Assembly (NCBI RefSeq): GCF_001039355.2
Contig: NW_019775726.1
Span: 62,001-126,000 of the forward strand
DNA length: 64,000 nucleotides
From: Lingula anatina
Taxonomy: Eukaryota > Brachiopoda > Lingulata > Lingulida > Lingulidae
Reading direction: 5' to 3'
Shown: one piece after another, positions 1-13,151 of the stretch
How positions within the stretch are numbered: the first letter of the stretch is position 1
Layout of the letters: every line of letters starts with the position of its first letter
The notes under the pieces: generated by a model
Told to the model about the DNA's origin: nothing
Databases searched by the model: none
Seen by the model: the letters and a program-made list of their open reading frames with translations, nothing else
Position numbers and translations under genes: made by a program

Positions 1-201
1 AGAGAAGGGATGACACAAGCTCATAGACATATTGGAATGAGCAATATGACATAGTGCATAAGAAAAGATAACTGGGCAACGGTCAGTAAAATGCATTATT
101 AACCAACGTGTGTATGTGTTTGTTCGTTTATAGCGAGCTTACGAGCGTGCGTACCCACGTGCACGCGTGTGTTGGCGTATACATCTGCGCAAGAAAAAAT
201 C

Positions 202-202
202 N
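202..202. other. Single-N assembly gap
   Basis: One undetermined base in an A-rich stretch inside the presumed 3' part of the TRPC gene. The other three Ns in this window mark joins next to duplicated sequence. Only 201 bases precede this one, so the same test cannot be made here. Confidence 0.9.
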
Positions 203-349
203 GCATGCAAAAAATAATAATAAATAAATAGATAAATAAATAAATAATAAATAAATATAAGAAAAACTACCATAACAAACATGCGTCGTAAACAACCCCA
301 CCCGGTATATATAGGGTTTATAATGTTATTGAATTAGCCACTGGACAAC

Positions 350-419
350 CGAGCAAAGCTATTTTATCGTAATAAACCTGTTATTTTATCGAGCAAAGCT
401 ATTTTATCGTAATAAACCT
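350..419. repeat. Short direct repeat, 2 x 30 bases
   Basis: An identical 30-base unit beginning CGAGCAAAGCTATTTTATCG occurs at 350-379 and 390-419, with a 10-base spacer that itself ends in TTTTATC. It lies downstream of the last visible TRPC exon, presumably in the next intron. Probably a local slippage duplication. Confidence 0.85.
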
Positions 420-602
420 ATTACTACGGCCTATTACAACGGTCATTTTCTGTGTATTCAAAACACAGGCCGCCAATAATGTTATTTCTTATTTTCTGGA
501 CTTTCTTGATAAGTGCCCATATACAGCTTTAGATACATTCTAATTAAAAAGTTGATTGCATTAAAATGTCCTTAAAAAATTGCCCAATTATTCTTGACTT
601 AC

Positions 603-3600
603 CCTCTGAAAGCCTCGTTGCTGACCGTTGAATCGCCGTGCTGTATGACGTACATACCGTAATACCAGTACAGGTTACATAGGCCTAGTACAAAAGCAGA
701 CATGATCTGCAAAATAATAAAAATAATTGTGAGCATTATGAATAATAACACTGATAGTGGAACTTGCATTCAGCAACTGGTCGACGTTGCGGTCTCAACC
801 TGAGACCTCTCAATAGGAATATGACCTGAATGGACTGGTCACCTGATTCATTGTCATAGTTCATGTATCAGAATTATTCATAATTCTCATCCTTATTCTG
901 CTGGGTGACATTTACTCAATTAAAATGATATGGATAGATTAATAAAAAAAGAAAAAAGCTGAAATAATAAAAAGGTATAGGCCCTATATTTGTGAAAACA
1001 AACTTGAATAAATCGCCCAGAATATTTTTAGTTCTGTTTTTCGTCTTCTTCTTTATTTGGGGGGTGGGGTGGGGTTGAACAAGTGAGGTTTCTTTCGGGG
1101 TTTCAATCAAAAGGTTATCTGCTTATTGGACAATAGTTGGTTTACACAGTATGACGTTGTATGGCAACTTACCAAAACAAACAATATAGTAAAACGGACA
1201 ATATCCCCGAACATTCTGCCCAGCGAAATTTGCAGCGGACCTAAGAATTCAGCGACTGGCATAATGTAAGTCAGCCGTGAGAACGAGAGCACATTGGCCA
1301 CGGCAAAAAGACAATCCGAAACAATTTCAGGGTCATACGGATCCCACCAGAATCGATCTGAAAAAAATCGGTATGTATTGATGGCCATGTTGAGAAGCAC
1401 AGCTCACAATGAGGAATTGATGTCGTAAAACCATTTCAATATCGTTAATGTAAAGGATATAAAGCAAGGGCATAAATGAGATATTAATCCATTAATTACG
1501 ACACCAGTGCATTAAGATGCTGTGCGGTATTTAGTATGCTTTACGTAAACTAGACGAACGCATCAGCTACAAATTCTTCTTTGCCTATAACTGGATTCTG
1601 TCTAACATAAGTTTCAATTTATTAATCAATCACATATTAAGAACCTGGGGCGCTTTTGCTAAATGCCGTCCTTTCATGAGAGATGCTTTAAACCTTTGAA
1701 AGTGCATGTGTATGCGTGTTTGTGAGTGCGTGATTGTGAGCGAGAGAGAGGGTATATGAGAGTGATCATATTTATAAGGGAGGAAGAACAATAGAACAAT
1801 AATAATAGATAAATAACCTACCACCGCGAAGAAAATATGCCTGTGGTATTCTGCTTCCAAACAACTGCTGACGAAATTGCACATATTGTTCCACGCTATC
1901 ACTACTGTTTGAAAACAGCAGCTGCCGCGCCAACTTGAGCTCGGCGTCAAAGAAGTATTGTGTTTCCATTATTTTCATCTGTGCTACGAACCGCAAAGCG
2001 TACGATGCAGCATAGAAGGCCATCATAAAGGTGTCGATGACGTTGTAAAAATCCCAGAAGTAATCTTTAAAACCAGAAAAATAAACCTGCTTGCACTCTG
2101 TCCAAAAAGAACCTAGAGGAAAACAGATAAATGTATTGTAATATATATTTTGCGTGTCTGTTAAATATTTTTGTAACTGAATATTTCAATTATAAAGCAA
2201 ATTTGGGAAGCAAGCCTCAAGTTACATTTGCAAAAGTGAAGTACATATACCTGTAAGTTTGGGAGAATGAACCTCCTCCTAACAGAGACATCCTGCATAC
2301 CTACTCACGCAATGTTTGTCTTTGGATTTTAACTGGATTTTAACTACTTGTATAGACATAGTCTACAAGGAAATCATGCATTTTACAGCATTTTTATGTT
2401 TGGAAATGCATGTATAATTAGAGTAAAACAACAGGTACATCAACATCTAAAATTATGCACCATCAAAGCCAATGCATGGCAACTGAATGAGAAGGGGTGT
2501 AAGGGGAAGAATTAAAAGCATATTTTGAGTGGAAATGGTCCATGTTAATATTTCTTTGCGTTTTGTACAATCTTCTCTTTATACTACACAGTGCACTGTG
2601 TGGTAACGGAAGAGTAGATCAAATTAATTGAATTTTTACAATCTTGCTTGCAGGCCCATAAGCTTTATGGATTATTATTTTTTATTGAAAATACGCCCAT
2701 ACCTAAGATCCAGAAAACCAGACACCATTGTATATTGGTTACAAGGGCATCTTGCGCAGGTCGAAAGTCGTGGCGAAAACGAGCATCTTTTTTTAAAGTC
2801 CCCGAGGCGTCTCTCTCAGTGGTGTAGAAATCCAATCGGAATGTTGCCAAGGCAATCAGGAGTAGAAAACAGATATAAGAGACCGTTCTTGTTGCCAGTT
2901 TAACCGCTGGGGTTTTCAGTGCCATCCCAACCTACCAGGAAGGAAATGTGTGAAAACAATGGTCATAATTCATGACATTCACAATGAAAACGTTTTTTTT
3001 AAACTACAATGTAACATTATGGTGTTATGGTTTCTCATTTGGAAATTATTTATTCCAGCTTACATTTAAGAGCGTATAGAGCACAATAAACATGTTTTAT
3101 TATACGCTTGGCGCTTTGGGTCGTGGACATAAAAGTAGCACAGGCTAATTGGATAGGGGGAAGGCTTCGTTGCTGAAACAAATTTGCAGATTCAACACAC
3201 AAACAAACCAGTTGCAACCCAAGAAAGCGTGATCGACGTTTGTATGAACTTAGCACTGAAAAAAATGCTCGAAATGCAACATTAAACAACAATATAATGT
3301 TAATTGCGGAAAATCCAGGAATAGGCAATACACGAATGACTGTACCGAGCCTAGAGACCTTTAATGCCAGTTTTCAATAATTGTCGATGCTCATGCAATC
3401 CTGTATTGATTTTCTTGGAATCCCCAATGAGCATACTAAGAATGTTTTATTTTGGCCACGAACCAATCTTAGATCTATACAATGCCTGCTTGTGGTGCCC
3501 AGGCGATTAAACTCGCTTTTGTTTTAACAAGCTGGCTGCAGTTATCACGTAAGCACTGATTCACCATAACCAAAATATCATTTTTCATCTGTAGAGGTTG

Positions 3601-4480
3601 TTTGTTATCCAGCTGAAGTCATTAGCAGTGATTCCAAAATGTTACTAGGTTTGTGGTTTTCACGTGCCTTGAGGCAACCGTTTACGTATGATGAGTATGA
3701 TAAAACATTGCGCATTTATTGTATTATACAGTATATCCTACAGATATTGGTTAGATGCTTGGAACTTGTGATAGAACCTTCAACAATATGCCGATTATTG
3801 GACTTCAAATAATTCCCCATATACGTTTCTGAAAATCTGCTAAGCGTTCAACACAATATAATTCATTATCTTCAAATGTAGTGCGTTTATATGGAGTGTT
3901 GGTACTTACATATGAATTTGGAGCAACTAGGTAAAGCAGGAAGAGGAGAGGCAAGAACGGTGTGATCACTATGATAACTGCAATTTTCTTCCACGATGCC
4001 AGGCTTTTCATGTGGTTGAAGCGGCCGTAGAAGATGGTGGACAAGTACTCCTGGGTGTGGGGGTGTGCAACAAACTGACGAAAAAAAAAACGAATGCTTC
4101 ATAATGAAAAGTATTGTTTAAAGATTAATAAGCCCTGGGATACACTTGGACATATATAAATATATTAAATATTTTTCTCAACTAACAGGTGCATATATTG
4201 ATTTTAATAATTATGCTTTATATATGATATGATTCATAATGGCTTGTATAGTTTCCACTACAACACGACTGTAGAATAAAATTTGATGCACATGTGAAAT
4301 ATTACAAGCCTAAAACAACCAGGGAGATATAATATAACATTAATTGAACTTTTTTTTTATTGCATATCTCAAATAAGTACAGATCTCAACAAAAAATACA
4401 AAATTTATAAATAACTATATAAAAATCACACTCACTCTCTCACTCACTCACTCACTCACAAAGAGACACTCAGTCATTTG

Positions 4481-4537
<57 letters not shown>

Positions 4538-7500
4538 CTGTGTCATTTAATATATATGTCAACAACGATATATTGATAACCTAATAGTAAAATACTTAAT
4601 AATACTTAATAAATAATATGATCTAATACAGATACAAACAAATATGTGTTTTACTATCAAATATCGGCAGGGGAACATACGCAGATAGAAGATATTAGTC
4701 TAGTGGGATTTTTGAAAAAGGGCTCTGCATAAGAAGCAAGGGGCATTTTGGGGTAAAAGTTGGGAACCAGGCTTATTAGCATAATTTTGGCATGCTGAAT
4801 CCGATTTACCCGGTTCCCAAGAGAAATTTTACGTTTTTAACGGTCTAATTTGCAAAAAACAAAATGGCCGCCAGATTTCCAATTTTCTGCAATGTCTCTG
4901 TAACTAGACAGGCAAATATGACAAATGAAGTGTCCTTACCTATATTTTCAGGGTCGAGGAACAACATTAAGATGTTTCTGTTAGAATTAGGTTTACCCAA
5001 TTTTCCTAAATATGCAAATTAGGACCGCCATTACTGAAAAGCCGTTTTACTTCTGTATCTCTGCAACTAGGCAAGCAAACATGACACATGAAGTGCCCAC
5101 ACCTATGTTCTCAGGGTCAGGGAATGTGATAAATCAAATGTCTTGTCTGATGGGTCGCACTGACTTTTTGCGTCGTGTCCGAGAAGCACCTTTGATTGTT
5201 TCTTCCCTGTATCTGCCAAACACAACATCAATCTGCTGATAGTTAGAACCTGCCTTCAGAGCTGCTCTTACGTATGAGTCAGCAAAACCACCAAAAGTCA
5301 CTTCATTGTCAGGCTTTCCCAGTGAAACTACCATTGCTTGCTCATCAATTGTTAGGCAAGGCAAAGAGTCATTCAGTTCAGTTTCAGCAGGGCAGACTAC
5401 GTCTTCTGTTAACATTTCTGCTAATACGGATTTGTTTCCGGTGCACAGTGTACCATTCATTTCAGCAAGTGATGCAGGGACCGGGAGAAGTTCATGCTTA
5501 AAGAGAGACGGCAAGTCAACTGTCCCATTTGCCTCGTAGGACCCCCCTGTCACTCCCCTAAATCTGCCACTGCACCTTGAATCTCATGAAGACCAAGAAC
5601 AATGCATCCTCGTCCTGATTGAGTAGCTTCACTTTGAAAACGCACACTGCTAGAAAGTGGCTGAACATAGCAAGCGTTTCAGCTGCATACAAAAGTGTCC
5701 ATCAACAAAGTGCTGATGTTGTTTTTGTGATACCTATGATTCCGCCTCCTTTCTTTAATAAATTAACTTTTTCTTTAGAAAAGTTGATCACATATGTCAA
5801 TTGTGATCAGCTATATGTATAGCCAGGTGTGTCGGTTATTGTTCATTAGGCTGCTTTATCTGAAGCGCGGTTATATTAGGTAATATGTGGCAGTTTCTCT
5901 GAGCAGTCCTCTCTGGCTGGTTACAGAATTCGTATAAAAGGCATCAATTCAGCAGAATAAGTCTTCATATTTCGGTAATACCCAGTCAGAAGAGTTTGAT
6001 GTTTTGCAGAATCTTAGCTGACCTTATGGTACGTGAACTAACGGCAGCAACTTGCCACACTATTGTTGCATTATGCCAGAATGGGCAGAAGCAAACTGCT
6101 ATTGCCAGACAGCTGAATGTGTCCCAGGGAGCAGTTTCTAGTCTTACAGAGACCACTACCAGGACGTCTTAAAGTCACCACCAGAAGGGAAGACCGCTTG
6201 CTTCTGCAGTTATGTCGCAACAACCGGACAAAAACACCAGTGCTCTACAAAATGAGTGGCAAATTACCATTCAAAAGCTTGTTACTAGAACCCAAGTGAA
6301 CGCAAGGCTACTTTTAGCCGGTTACCACGCTAGGCGACCTCAAAGGAAGCCTCTATTAACAGAGCAACACCAACACAATACTGGATCAAACTCTCAGAAA
6401 CCTTTCTGTAGGAATGCCTCGCCGAATGAGGGCTCTGGTTGCAGCTAGAGGAGGCTGCACGCATTATTAACTGTTTCCATTTTTTTTAATTTGTCTTGAT
6501 GTTTCTTTTGTTTAAGAGAAAATCCTTACCACCTGATATTTTTGATAATATTGAGTTCATACCTTGTTGTTATCTGCTATAAAATTACCCATGTGCTGTT
6601 TATAATGCTGGTTTGAATATTTAAATTAAATTTTTGATAATGTATTGACACAGGATGATTTATTAAAGGCATATCGAACATGATAAGAAGTGTTCTTTTC
6701 ATTCATTACTAACAGATGGGGAAAAATCAAAGAAAATATGTTTGAAAAAAATTCCATATATAAATGTATATTCTTATAAATTGTGTGAATAATGTAGTCT
6801 AGTGAGCCTGCAAATGCATTCATACTGTAGTATCATTTAGTGCTCAATAAACTTATTATTACTATTATATTAAATGTCAAGTCTGTACATTGCATCACAT
6901 GNTTACTATCAAATATCGGCAGGGGAACATACGCAGATAGACTATATCAGTCCAGGAAGAGAGGCTGCAGCTTTTTCCATTTTTCATTAAATTTATCTAT
7001 TGTCATGTTTCTCAGACTTATATTTCTCTCTGCGATGTAGGCCTGTCTCCATTCTATTTTAATATTTTCTATGTTCGGGGTAATGTTTTTCATTTTAAAT
7101 TTATATATAATAAATTTTGTTATGATCAGCAAACTGTTGAGCGCATTGCATTTCAAATTTGGAATTCCTAGAATTATATCAGATGCTGTTAATTGTAATA
7201 CAAGTCCAGTCTTTAAATGGATCCAGTCTTGTATTTTTGCCCAAAGGGGAGCAATTACTTTGCACTCAATAAATAAGTGTTGAAGAGTTTCAGGGTGTTC
7301 GTTACAGAAGGAGCAGGTCTCTGTGTCTTTTATCCCAATTTTTCGTAAAAAATTATTTGTAGCTAAAATTCTTTTTGATACTCTAAATTGAAACCAGCGC
7401 AGTTTAGTATCTAAAGTACATTGGAAAGGAATGTTATTCAAGATTTTCCACTCTTCAGCTGTGAGAGGTTCTTTAGAAAGGAGTTCCCATTTTGACATTG

Positions 7501-10500
7501 CATTAGACTCATTAATTGAACTTAATTCCTCTAAATAATGACGTTCGGCCATAATAGTGCAATTGTTAAAGACCGGAAAAGTTTTTATAAACTTGAAATA
7601 CAAGCTCCATTCTTTACCAGACTGCCCAAAAGCATATACTAGCGTAATGGGATATGATATGGGGCCAGCACGCTCAGAGTTTGAAGCAAAATTATTATCA
7701 TTGCCAAGAAATAGACCAAAAGGCCATTAATCTTAAAACACAGGGCTATCAGCTATATATAAATATATATAAATAGAGGCCACCAGGGCAATCTTTCAAT
7801 GATTTTGCCGTAGGCTGTTTCACACAAACCATCACTATAATGTCAAAAAAAGCTTTCAAAATGATTATTGATCGATACCGACCAGACGTTAACAGATAAA
7901 ACATGCAACACACTAACATGTGATTGTGTGTAGGGGAACTAATAATAAATCGATCTTAATTGGTGTCGCAACTGGCGGTGATTATTGGTTCATGATTACA
8001 GATTTTAAGTTAAAACTTCGGCTGTGGCATTACAATACGTGCAATGTAATTACAGTTTGGTCATGATATGTAGAACAAGTTCACGGTGCAAATGACACTT
8101 TTATCATTAGCTGGTTGCATAGCTCTATTTATTTATTCAGTACTGCCATTTTATTCAGAGAATACCTGTGAATGACTCTTACCCAAATACAAAATTGTTG
8201 AAAGAAATAAAAAAGCAGACTTAGAGAAATATACCAGAAAAACATTTCATTAGCTGTGTTATGTTATTTTGTCTTCAATCAACAGCTTAATATTGAAATA
8301 GTTTACCGCCAATGAACGTTTGAGCATCCTAATAGTAATCAGTATGTACATGTATGAAGGCAGAGGGCTTTTTACTTATTTTTTCAGGGATATCACCCAA
8401 CCTTTTTTATGGTTGAGATGATTCTGTGATACACAACAAAAATTGTGTTAATACCATGGGTATCTCTGAGTGCTTTCTCCAAAGTCCAAAAGTAGGTAGT
8501 TAATAAATCTAATATCTCTGTCATATCTCTGGTTTATAAAAGACATGTTTATGTCCAATAACCACATTTCTATGGGAGTGGTTTGTTGCCAGAGTACTGG
8601 CCATTATTTCACCACAAAAAATTCTTTCCAGGCATCTAAAATATCAACCCTCAATCTTTTAAAAAGTTTTTAAAGATTTCAAAAATAAATTCTGTACCAC
8701 GTGTGATTAGTGTCTACATATTTTTTCTTCATTTTCAAGCCCCCACGCTCTTATAATAATGCTTCTTATAATTTTGTCGTGCTTATCATTCCAGAAAAAA
8801 GGCCCTTTTCTAATTCTTTTATCTGTCTCTGGATATGCGAGCGATAGAAATATATGATTAAATATCGAAAAAGCTAATGTTTTTATAACAGTTATTTTAC
8901 AGTTGTTTTAAAGGTGTTATATTTCTTACTGTCCAAGCTGATTAAGTATCCTCTTGACTCTGTGTTTTGTTTCGTTATTTTCTACCCAAATCGATGTCGT
9001 ATTCTATCCATAACATTTTGAATTTTGTTTTTCTGATTGATATTATGAAAAGATACTTTCTTTGAGTATCGTTTTGATAAATGTGCAAAATCATAAATAT
9101 ACAAAAGCATTTCAGTTCAACCAAGAGCTTTTATCAAATGGTCGGTTTAGCATATATGCATATTAATATTTAACTGTCAAAAATATGAAATTTTGACGAG
9201 GTATTGGAAACCACATTTCTTACAAGACAACAAAGAAAAGCATACAGTCTTCACCTTCTTCTCTTGTAAGTGCATTGCTAGTTTGAACCTGGCCAGTGGG
9301 TCTCGGCCGTCAGCGTCTGTGTCTCCTAATATAGCCTCCACTTCCTTTGTTGACCGACACAAGTCCATTAGCTCACACGAGAACTGAAGACACTGTCCTA
9401 TCAGTACCTTGTAATCGTGCTGGAAAGTCAAAAATAATCACAAAATGTTGATTCTTCTGTCATAATTTTCGAATATCTTATAGCCATTCTCTTAAATATC
9501 AATATTTTAATATATCTAAAAATTTACATGTATTTTATGGTAAATAGCAGCAGTTTACCCCCCCCCCCCCCATAAAAAAGAAAGGAAATTTCAGAGAGCG
9601 TGAGATTATGATTTTGGCATTTGTGATTAAAGCAAAGAAGCGCAAAATAACAAGAAATAAGGCAACATTATCCACACAACATCACTCTCTCTTACAATAG
9701 GGATTCACTGTCTGAATCCTAGTAAAGAACAGATAGGAAAAAGCAATAATCGTAAGACATTATGGGAGTAAATAGTACGCATACAGGCCAACAGGGAGTT
9801 TTTTTTCATTACGATAGAGCTAATATTTTACTTTATATTGCATCTGGGGTACTACGTGTTCTAATGATGAAAAATTATAATCATAAAAATAAGTCCCATC
9901 ATGTTCGCGAGGTTGAATAATAACGATAGTGCTATATAATACTGACCATAAATTCACTTTTCCTGGATACAATATATCGCAGTTCTTCTTTTAGTTGAAA
10001 AGTGGTTAGTATGGGGTCTTTGCTGGAGAGTATGATATAGGCAGGGCTGGCAAGAGCCCGGTAAGTGTTAAGGCGAGCTTGAGCAAGTCTGAGCGGTCCT
10101 GTCTCGTACAACTCAAGGCAATCAGAGCAGCTGCAGTTTAAGTTATGGGGCTTGGAAATCACATGTCCTCGAGAAAGAAACAATCTGATGATTTCGTGAT
10201 AGTTGTATTGCGCGGCCAACATTAAAGGTGTAACATCGCAGGAAAAATGGCGGCGCTCTTCTTGTAGGCAGTGCAACCTCTTTCCAGCTTTCGTTTCCTC
10301 TTCGTGTTCCTTGTATACGGGGTGATTTGTAATCAAGCGTATGATGATTTCCTCCCTTTTAGTGATTGCATGTAAAAGGGCTTCCTCCACACTGGCAAAA
10401 CTGAGGTGATCTAGCAACAGTTCAATCATTAACAAATCACGGCTATTGATAGCAAGGTGAAGGGGGTTTCTTCCCAAATAATCCACACAGTTATTGTCTA

Positions 10501-10630
10501 GAGAGTTTGATTCCAAGTATTGCTTTACAATGTCAATCTGGCCTAGTTCACATGCGCTAAGATACTGCCATTCTTCCACTGTCACCTGTTAAAGAAGTAA
10601 TCTTAAATATTCAACAGCAATTTATTGAAA

Positions 10631-10712
<82 letters not shown>

Positions 10713-11031
10713 CAGATAAACCTAAACGACATAAGGTAAGACGGAACTACGGACATCAAGCACTCCTTTATAGGCATATTGGACTTAAAACTACAGCGTT
10801 CTGTTATTCACTGGTTTTCTCTTTAACAATTCACTGAATGTCTGAATTAAAATATACGACTGAAATATATGATCACATTTACATAAATCCAAATTTATTT
10901 TCTTCTATATGTATATTCAATCAATAATGCTTTTTCCCATTCATATTTCACTTTCCCTATCTATCCATAACAGATATCCATATCATTACCTGGTCTTCAA
11001 TGAAGGAAATTGGTGTCAAGCGTCCGTCCAT
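603..11031 (-). CDS. TRPC-family cation channel, N-terminal two thirds (3' end outside window)
   Basis: Eight coding exons read leftward: 11031-10990, 10585-9947, 9419-9255, 4074-3910, 2931-2703, 2112-1822, 1357-1173 and 706-603. All have AG/GT borders and matching phases, giving about 606 residues. The start is a short exon (MDGRLTPISFIEDQ) with A at -3 and G at +4. Exon 2 carries ankyrin-like repeats (NPLHLAI, TPLMLAA), the CSCSDC cysteine cluster and a DPI..F.L.EEL block, all typical of TRPC N-termini. Exon 3 contains CRSTKEVEAIL and exon 4 starts FVAHP. Later exons give membrane segments, the signature GPLQISLGRM and NLYWYYG. Known for the family: plasma-membrane tetrameric Ca2+-permeable channels downstream of phospholipase C. 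The pore, S6 and TRP box must lie left of base 603. Family assignment is firm; the subfamily is not resolved. Confidence 0.93.
4437..4533. repeat. (CACT)n and (AT)n microsatellites
   Basis: A CACT-rich run at about 4433-4460 is followed by roughly 25 AT dinucleotides at 4484-4533. It sits in the large third intron of the TRPC-like gene. Confidence 0.9.
4862..5140. repeat. Tandem repeat with about 163-base period, two diverged units
   Basis: Two related blocks share the order CTCTGtAACTAG.CA.GCAAA.ATGACA, then ATGAAGTG.CC..ACCTAT.TTcTCAGGGTC. They begin near 4896 and 5059, so the period is about 163 bases. The array abuts the reverse-strand coding fragment at 5134-5553 and is probably part of the same repetitive unit. 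Confidence 0.75.
5134..5553 (-). pseudogene. Fragment of an uncharacterised repeat-borne protein
   Basis: An open frame of about 139 codons without introns or clear start. Its end contains an IDVVFGRYREETIKG block followed by basic RTRRKK residues. From memory this resembles an uncharacterised protein family that is multi-copy in cnidarians, molluscs and brachiopods, but I cannot name it or confirm the match. It lies in the TRPC intron on the same strand as that gene, has no neighbouring exons of its own, and adjoins a 163-base tandem repeat. A truncated transposon-associated or retrocopied gene is the best reading. No function is claimed. Confidence 0.5.
5999..6450 (+). pseudogene. Decayed Tc1/mariner-like transposase, N-terminal part
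   Basis: From the ATG at 5999 the frame reads LTAATCHTIVALCQNGQKQ then TAIARQLNVSQGAVS, the first helix-turn-helix of Tc1-like transposases. The frame stops about 57 codons in. The second DNA-binding part continues in shifted frames (GRPLAS-like, then RNNRTKTPV and NARLLLAGYHARRPQRKPLL near 6150-6350). The DDE catalytic domain is missing. It is inserted in the third TRPC intron in the opposite orientation to the host gene. Frameshifts and truncation show that it is inactive. Confidence 0.75.
6902..6940. other. Single-N gap followed by a 38-base exact copy of 4651-4688
   Basis: The base after the N starts a 38-base stretch (TTACTATCAAATATCGGCAG and on) identical to 4651-4688. It runs straight into the stop-proximal end of the LINE. 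It is either the LINE 3' tail present twice or an unmerged contig overlap. Confidence 0.8.
6942..8980 (-). mobile_element. 5'-truncated L1-like LINE (reverse transcriptase C-terminal half)
   Basis: The best-preserved part is an open frame at 7603-6947. It contains LDTKLRWFQFRVSKRIL and a C..C-x8-H-x4-C zinc-binding block (TCSFCNEHPETLQHLFIEC), typical of the C-terminus of non-LTR retrotransposon reverse transcriptases. Upstream, about 7620-8960 on the same strand, interrupted frames give KTLAFSIFNHIFLSLAYP, then FFWNDKHDKI, GLKMK and TWYRIYF, matching the thumb region of L1-type ORF2 proteins. The finger, palm and endonuclease parts are absent. Stops and frameshifts make it dead. It lies in the third TRPC intron in the same orientation as that gene. 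Confidence 0.75.
9559..9572. repeat. Poly-C run
   Basis: A homopolymer of about 14 C in the third intron of the next gene on the left, just upstream of its exon 3. Its exact length is unreliable in any short-read or pyrosequencing assembly. Confidence 0.8.
10633..10710. repeat. Compound (GT)n(GA)n microsatellite
   Basis: About 18 GT units run straight into about 20 GA units. It lies in intron 1 of the TRPC-like gene, about 50 bases upstream of exon 2 in the direction of transcription, so the transcript reads (TC)n(AC)n. The pyrimidine-rich transcript strand is close to the exon 2 acceptor. Confidence 0.92.
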
Positions 11032-11044
11032 GATCTCTGTATAT

Positions 11045-13150
11045 CCTTATGCTCGTGAAACCCCAAATATTGTACTAAAACGCATTGTAAGAACACCAAC
11101 AACGGACAATACGATGTAAGCAGTCTTATAACCAGCAGATGCCTTAGTCATACTGTGGCTTAGTAATAGAATTCTCTTGTCTACATTTAGTTCAGAAAAT
11201 CGATATTCGTCTGGAAATCTAGATCGAAAACGTATGATGAGTGCAAATCCGAGAGTAGTCTTGGGAAGCAGGGGTAACTCGGAAACCACTGTTTTCGGTA
11301 AATCAGTAGGACCAAAAGACTGCCGGTACTATTCAATATATTAGTTTAATATACGGGTAAAGGGATATGTTGTTATATTGTGCAAACAGAAAATGGTTAT
11401 TTGTTTCACTGTATTTCATTGTTTTGACGCCGCCAGGCAGTATTTTAAAGAAATTTCATAAAGAAATATCAATCGTAGCGCTATATTAAGATCTTTTTTT
11501 TTTTTTTTTACTAAACTTTATAAATTGTCTAATTTTTTCCTTAATGTTGTAAACACGCTGCGTGTCCAATACATCCATTTTCTTCTCTGATTGTAAACTG
11601 ATTGTGTTAGTTGGACATAAACGACATTCGTTTGGTTGTGACTATGTTGATTTGGTCATAATCCGATTTCCCATAAGCAACTAACCAACACAAGACACGC
11701 TTTTGTTGTATACAGCATAACATAGTACACAAGTTGAAAATAGGATTTTCTGTTTGTCAATTATAAGTGCATTTGGTGCTGAACAATGTTTAATGTTTTT
11801 ATTTGCACATTAACATGGGATCCGTTCCACCTTCCCATGCATATCATTTGTATCTTAACGCCATATGGCGGACTCGCTATATGCCAAAGACTTCAATGCT
11901 CCAAGACTTCAATCCTATATATACATATGTTCTTGGTTACAAATAATAAAGTAAAAAGATTGAAATTACTATATAAAACCATTTCTATAAATAATAATGA
12001 ATCTTATGGCAACTGCAAGGCACATCAGTATTAAATTTAGGCCACCAATCAATTTAGATTCGTGTTAGAAAAATATGCAGCTTCATCTGTACTAAACTTA
12101 TTCTTTAGCCCGTCTTATTTTATTATTTTTTCTTCATACTTAATATACTGTAGAAACCGTGTACTTTAATCATCTACAAGTGCTAAAGAAAAAAAAACTA
12201 TTAATTCTGTTTATTATGACGAAAACAGCAGCTACGATTAATAATGATACCCCTGTGCTTGTGAAGAGTAGGTGGCAAATTTTATATAGATTATAACTAA
12301 ACAAAGGCAAAGTTTTGTAAGCGAGATTAAAAACCGTAAAAATCGCCCCGAGTCCTGTACTTAATATAAGTAATAGCACACGCACACACACACAAATATA
12401 ACCGTCCGTATATTCATTAATATATATTAGAATCAATTACCTTTGTATATGTTTTCTCGAATTAAATAATCTTCATCTCCTATTACAATTGTTAAAAATC
12501 TAAATATCTTAACAAATGGCTACTTTTTTGTAGGTACGAAAATGTCAGTGCTTAAGTACAACCTCTGCAGCGGATTTCTAACCACACCCTCTCGCTGACA
12601 GTAGCTGACACAGGATTAAGGGAAAATGGGCGTTATACAAATATTTATGCTGAATCCTTGGATGTCACATGTTATCTTTCAGGGACGGATCCAATATATT
12701 CCACTTAGAGTGAGTCGGATAATCAGTACCAAATGTCATATATCCCTTGTCCAAAAACTATGAAGCAATAAGAGACCCTACAATGACGGATCTGTCAATA
12801 TGTGGAATGATGCTTTTATAGATAAAAAGGGGTAGAAGTCGAACCCTTTGAATCATCTATAAAAGTGTGTCAGAAAGTGTTTGGCGCATTTGTAACCTTT
12901 AGAGCACAAGTGCAAAATAAAATTGTTAACCATTAAAGATTTGATTCTTGCTGAGATCCTCAAGTATTCGGTGTGTGATATCCATTTTTTGTTCTGAAAA
13001 TGTGCAAAAAAAAAAAAAATGGTAGTAGCTGAAGTAGTGTGTTTGCCTTCAAACCTTAAGGGACAAGGGTTTCACAAATTCTACATTCCATATCATTGAT
13101 ACACCTGCTGCACACACCTGTGCAACTGCAGTAATTTATTCTGTCGAGGC
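11045..13150. other. Intergenic spacer between TRPC-like and DEG/ENaC-like genes
   Basis: No convincing exon on either strand. The open frames here have no family signature and use AT-rich, low-complexity codons. The right part is the 3' side of the DEG/ENaC-like gene and the left part contains the promoter and 5' UTR of the TRPC-like gene. Homopolymer T and A runs occur near 11493 and 13006. Confidence 0.6.
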
Positions 13151-13151
13151 A

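Noticed and set aside
11047-11289. 80-codon minus-strand open frame just upstream of the TRPC start exon
   Set aside because: It ends 16 bases upstream of the TRPC start codon, in sequence expected to be 5' UTR or promoter, and shows no family feature or splice signal.
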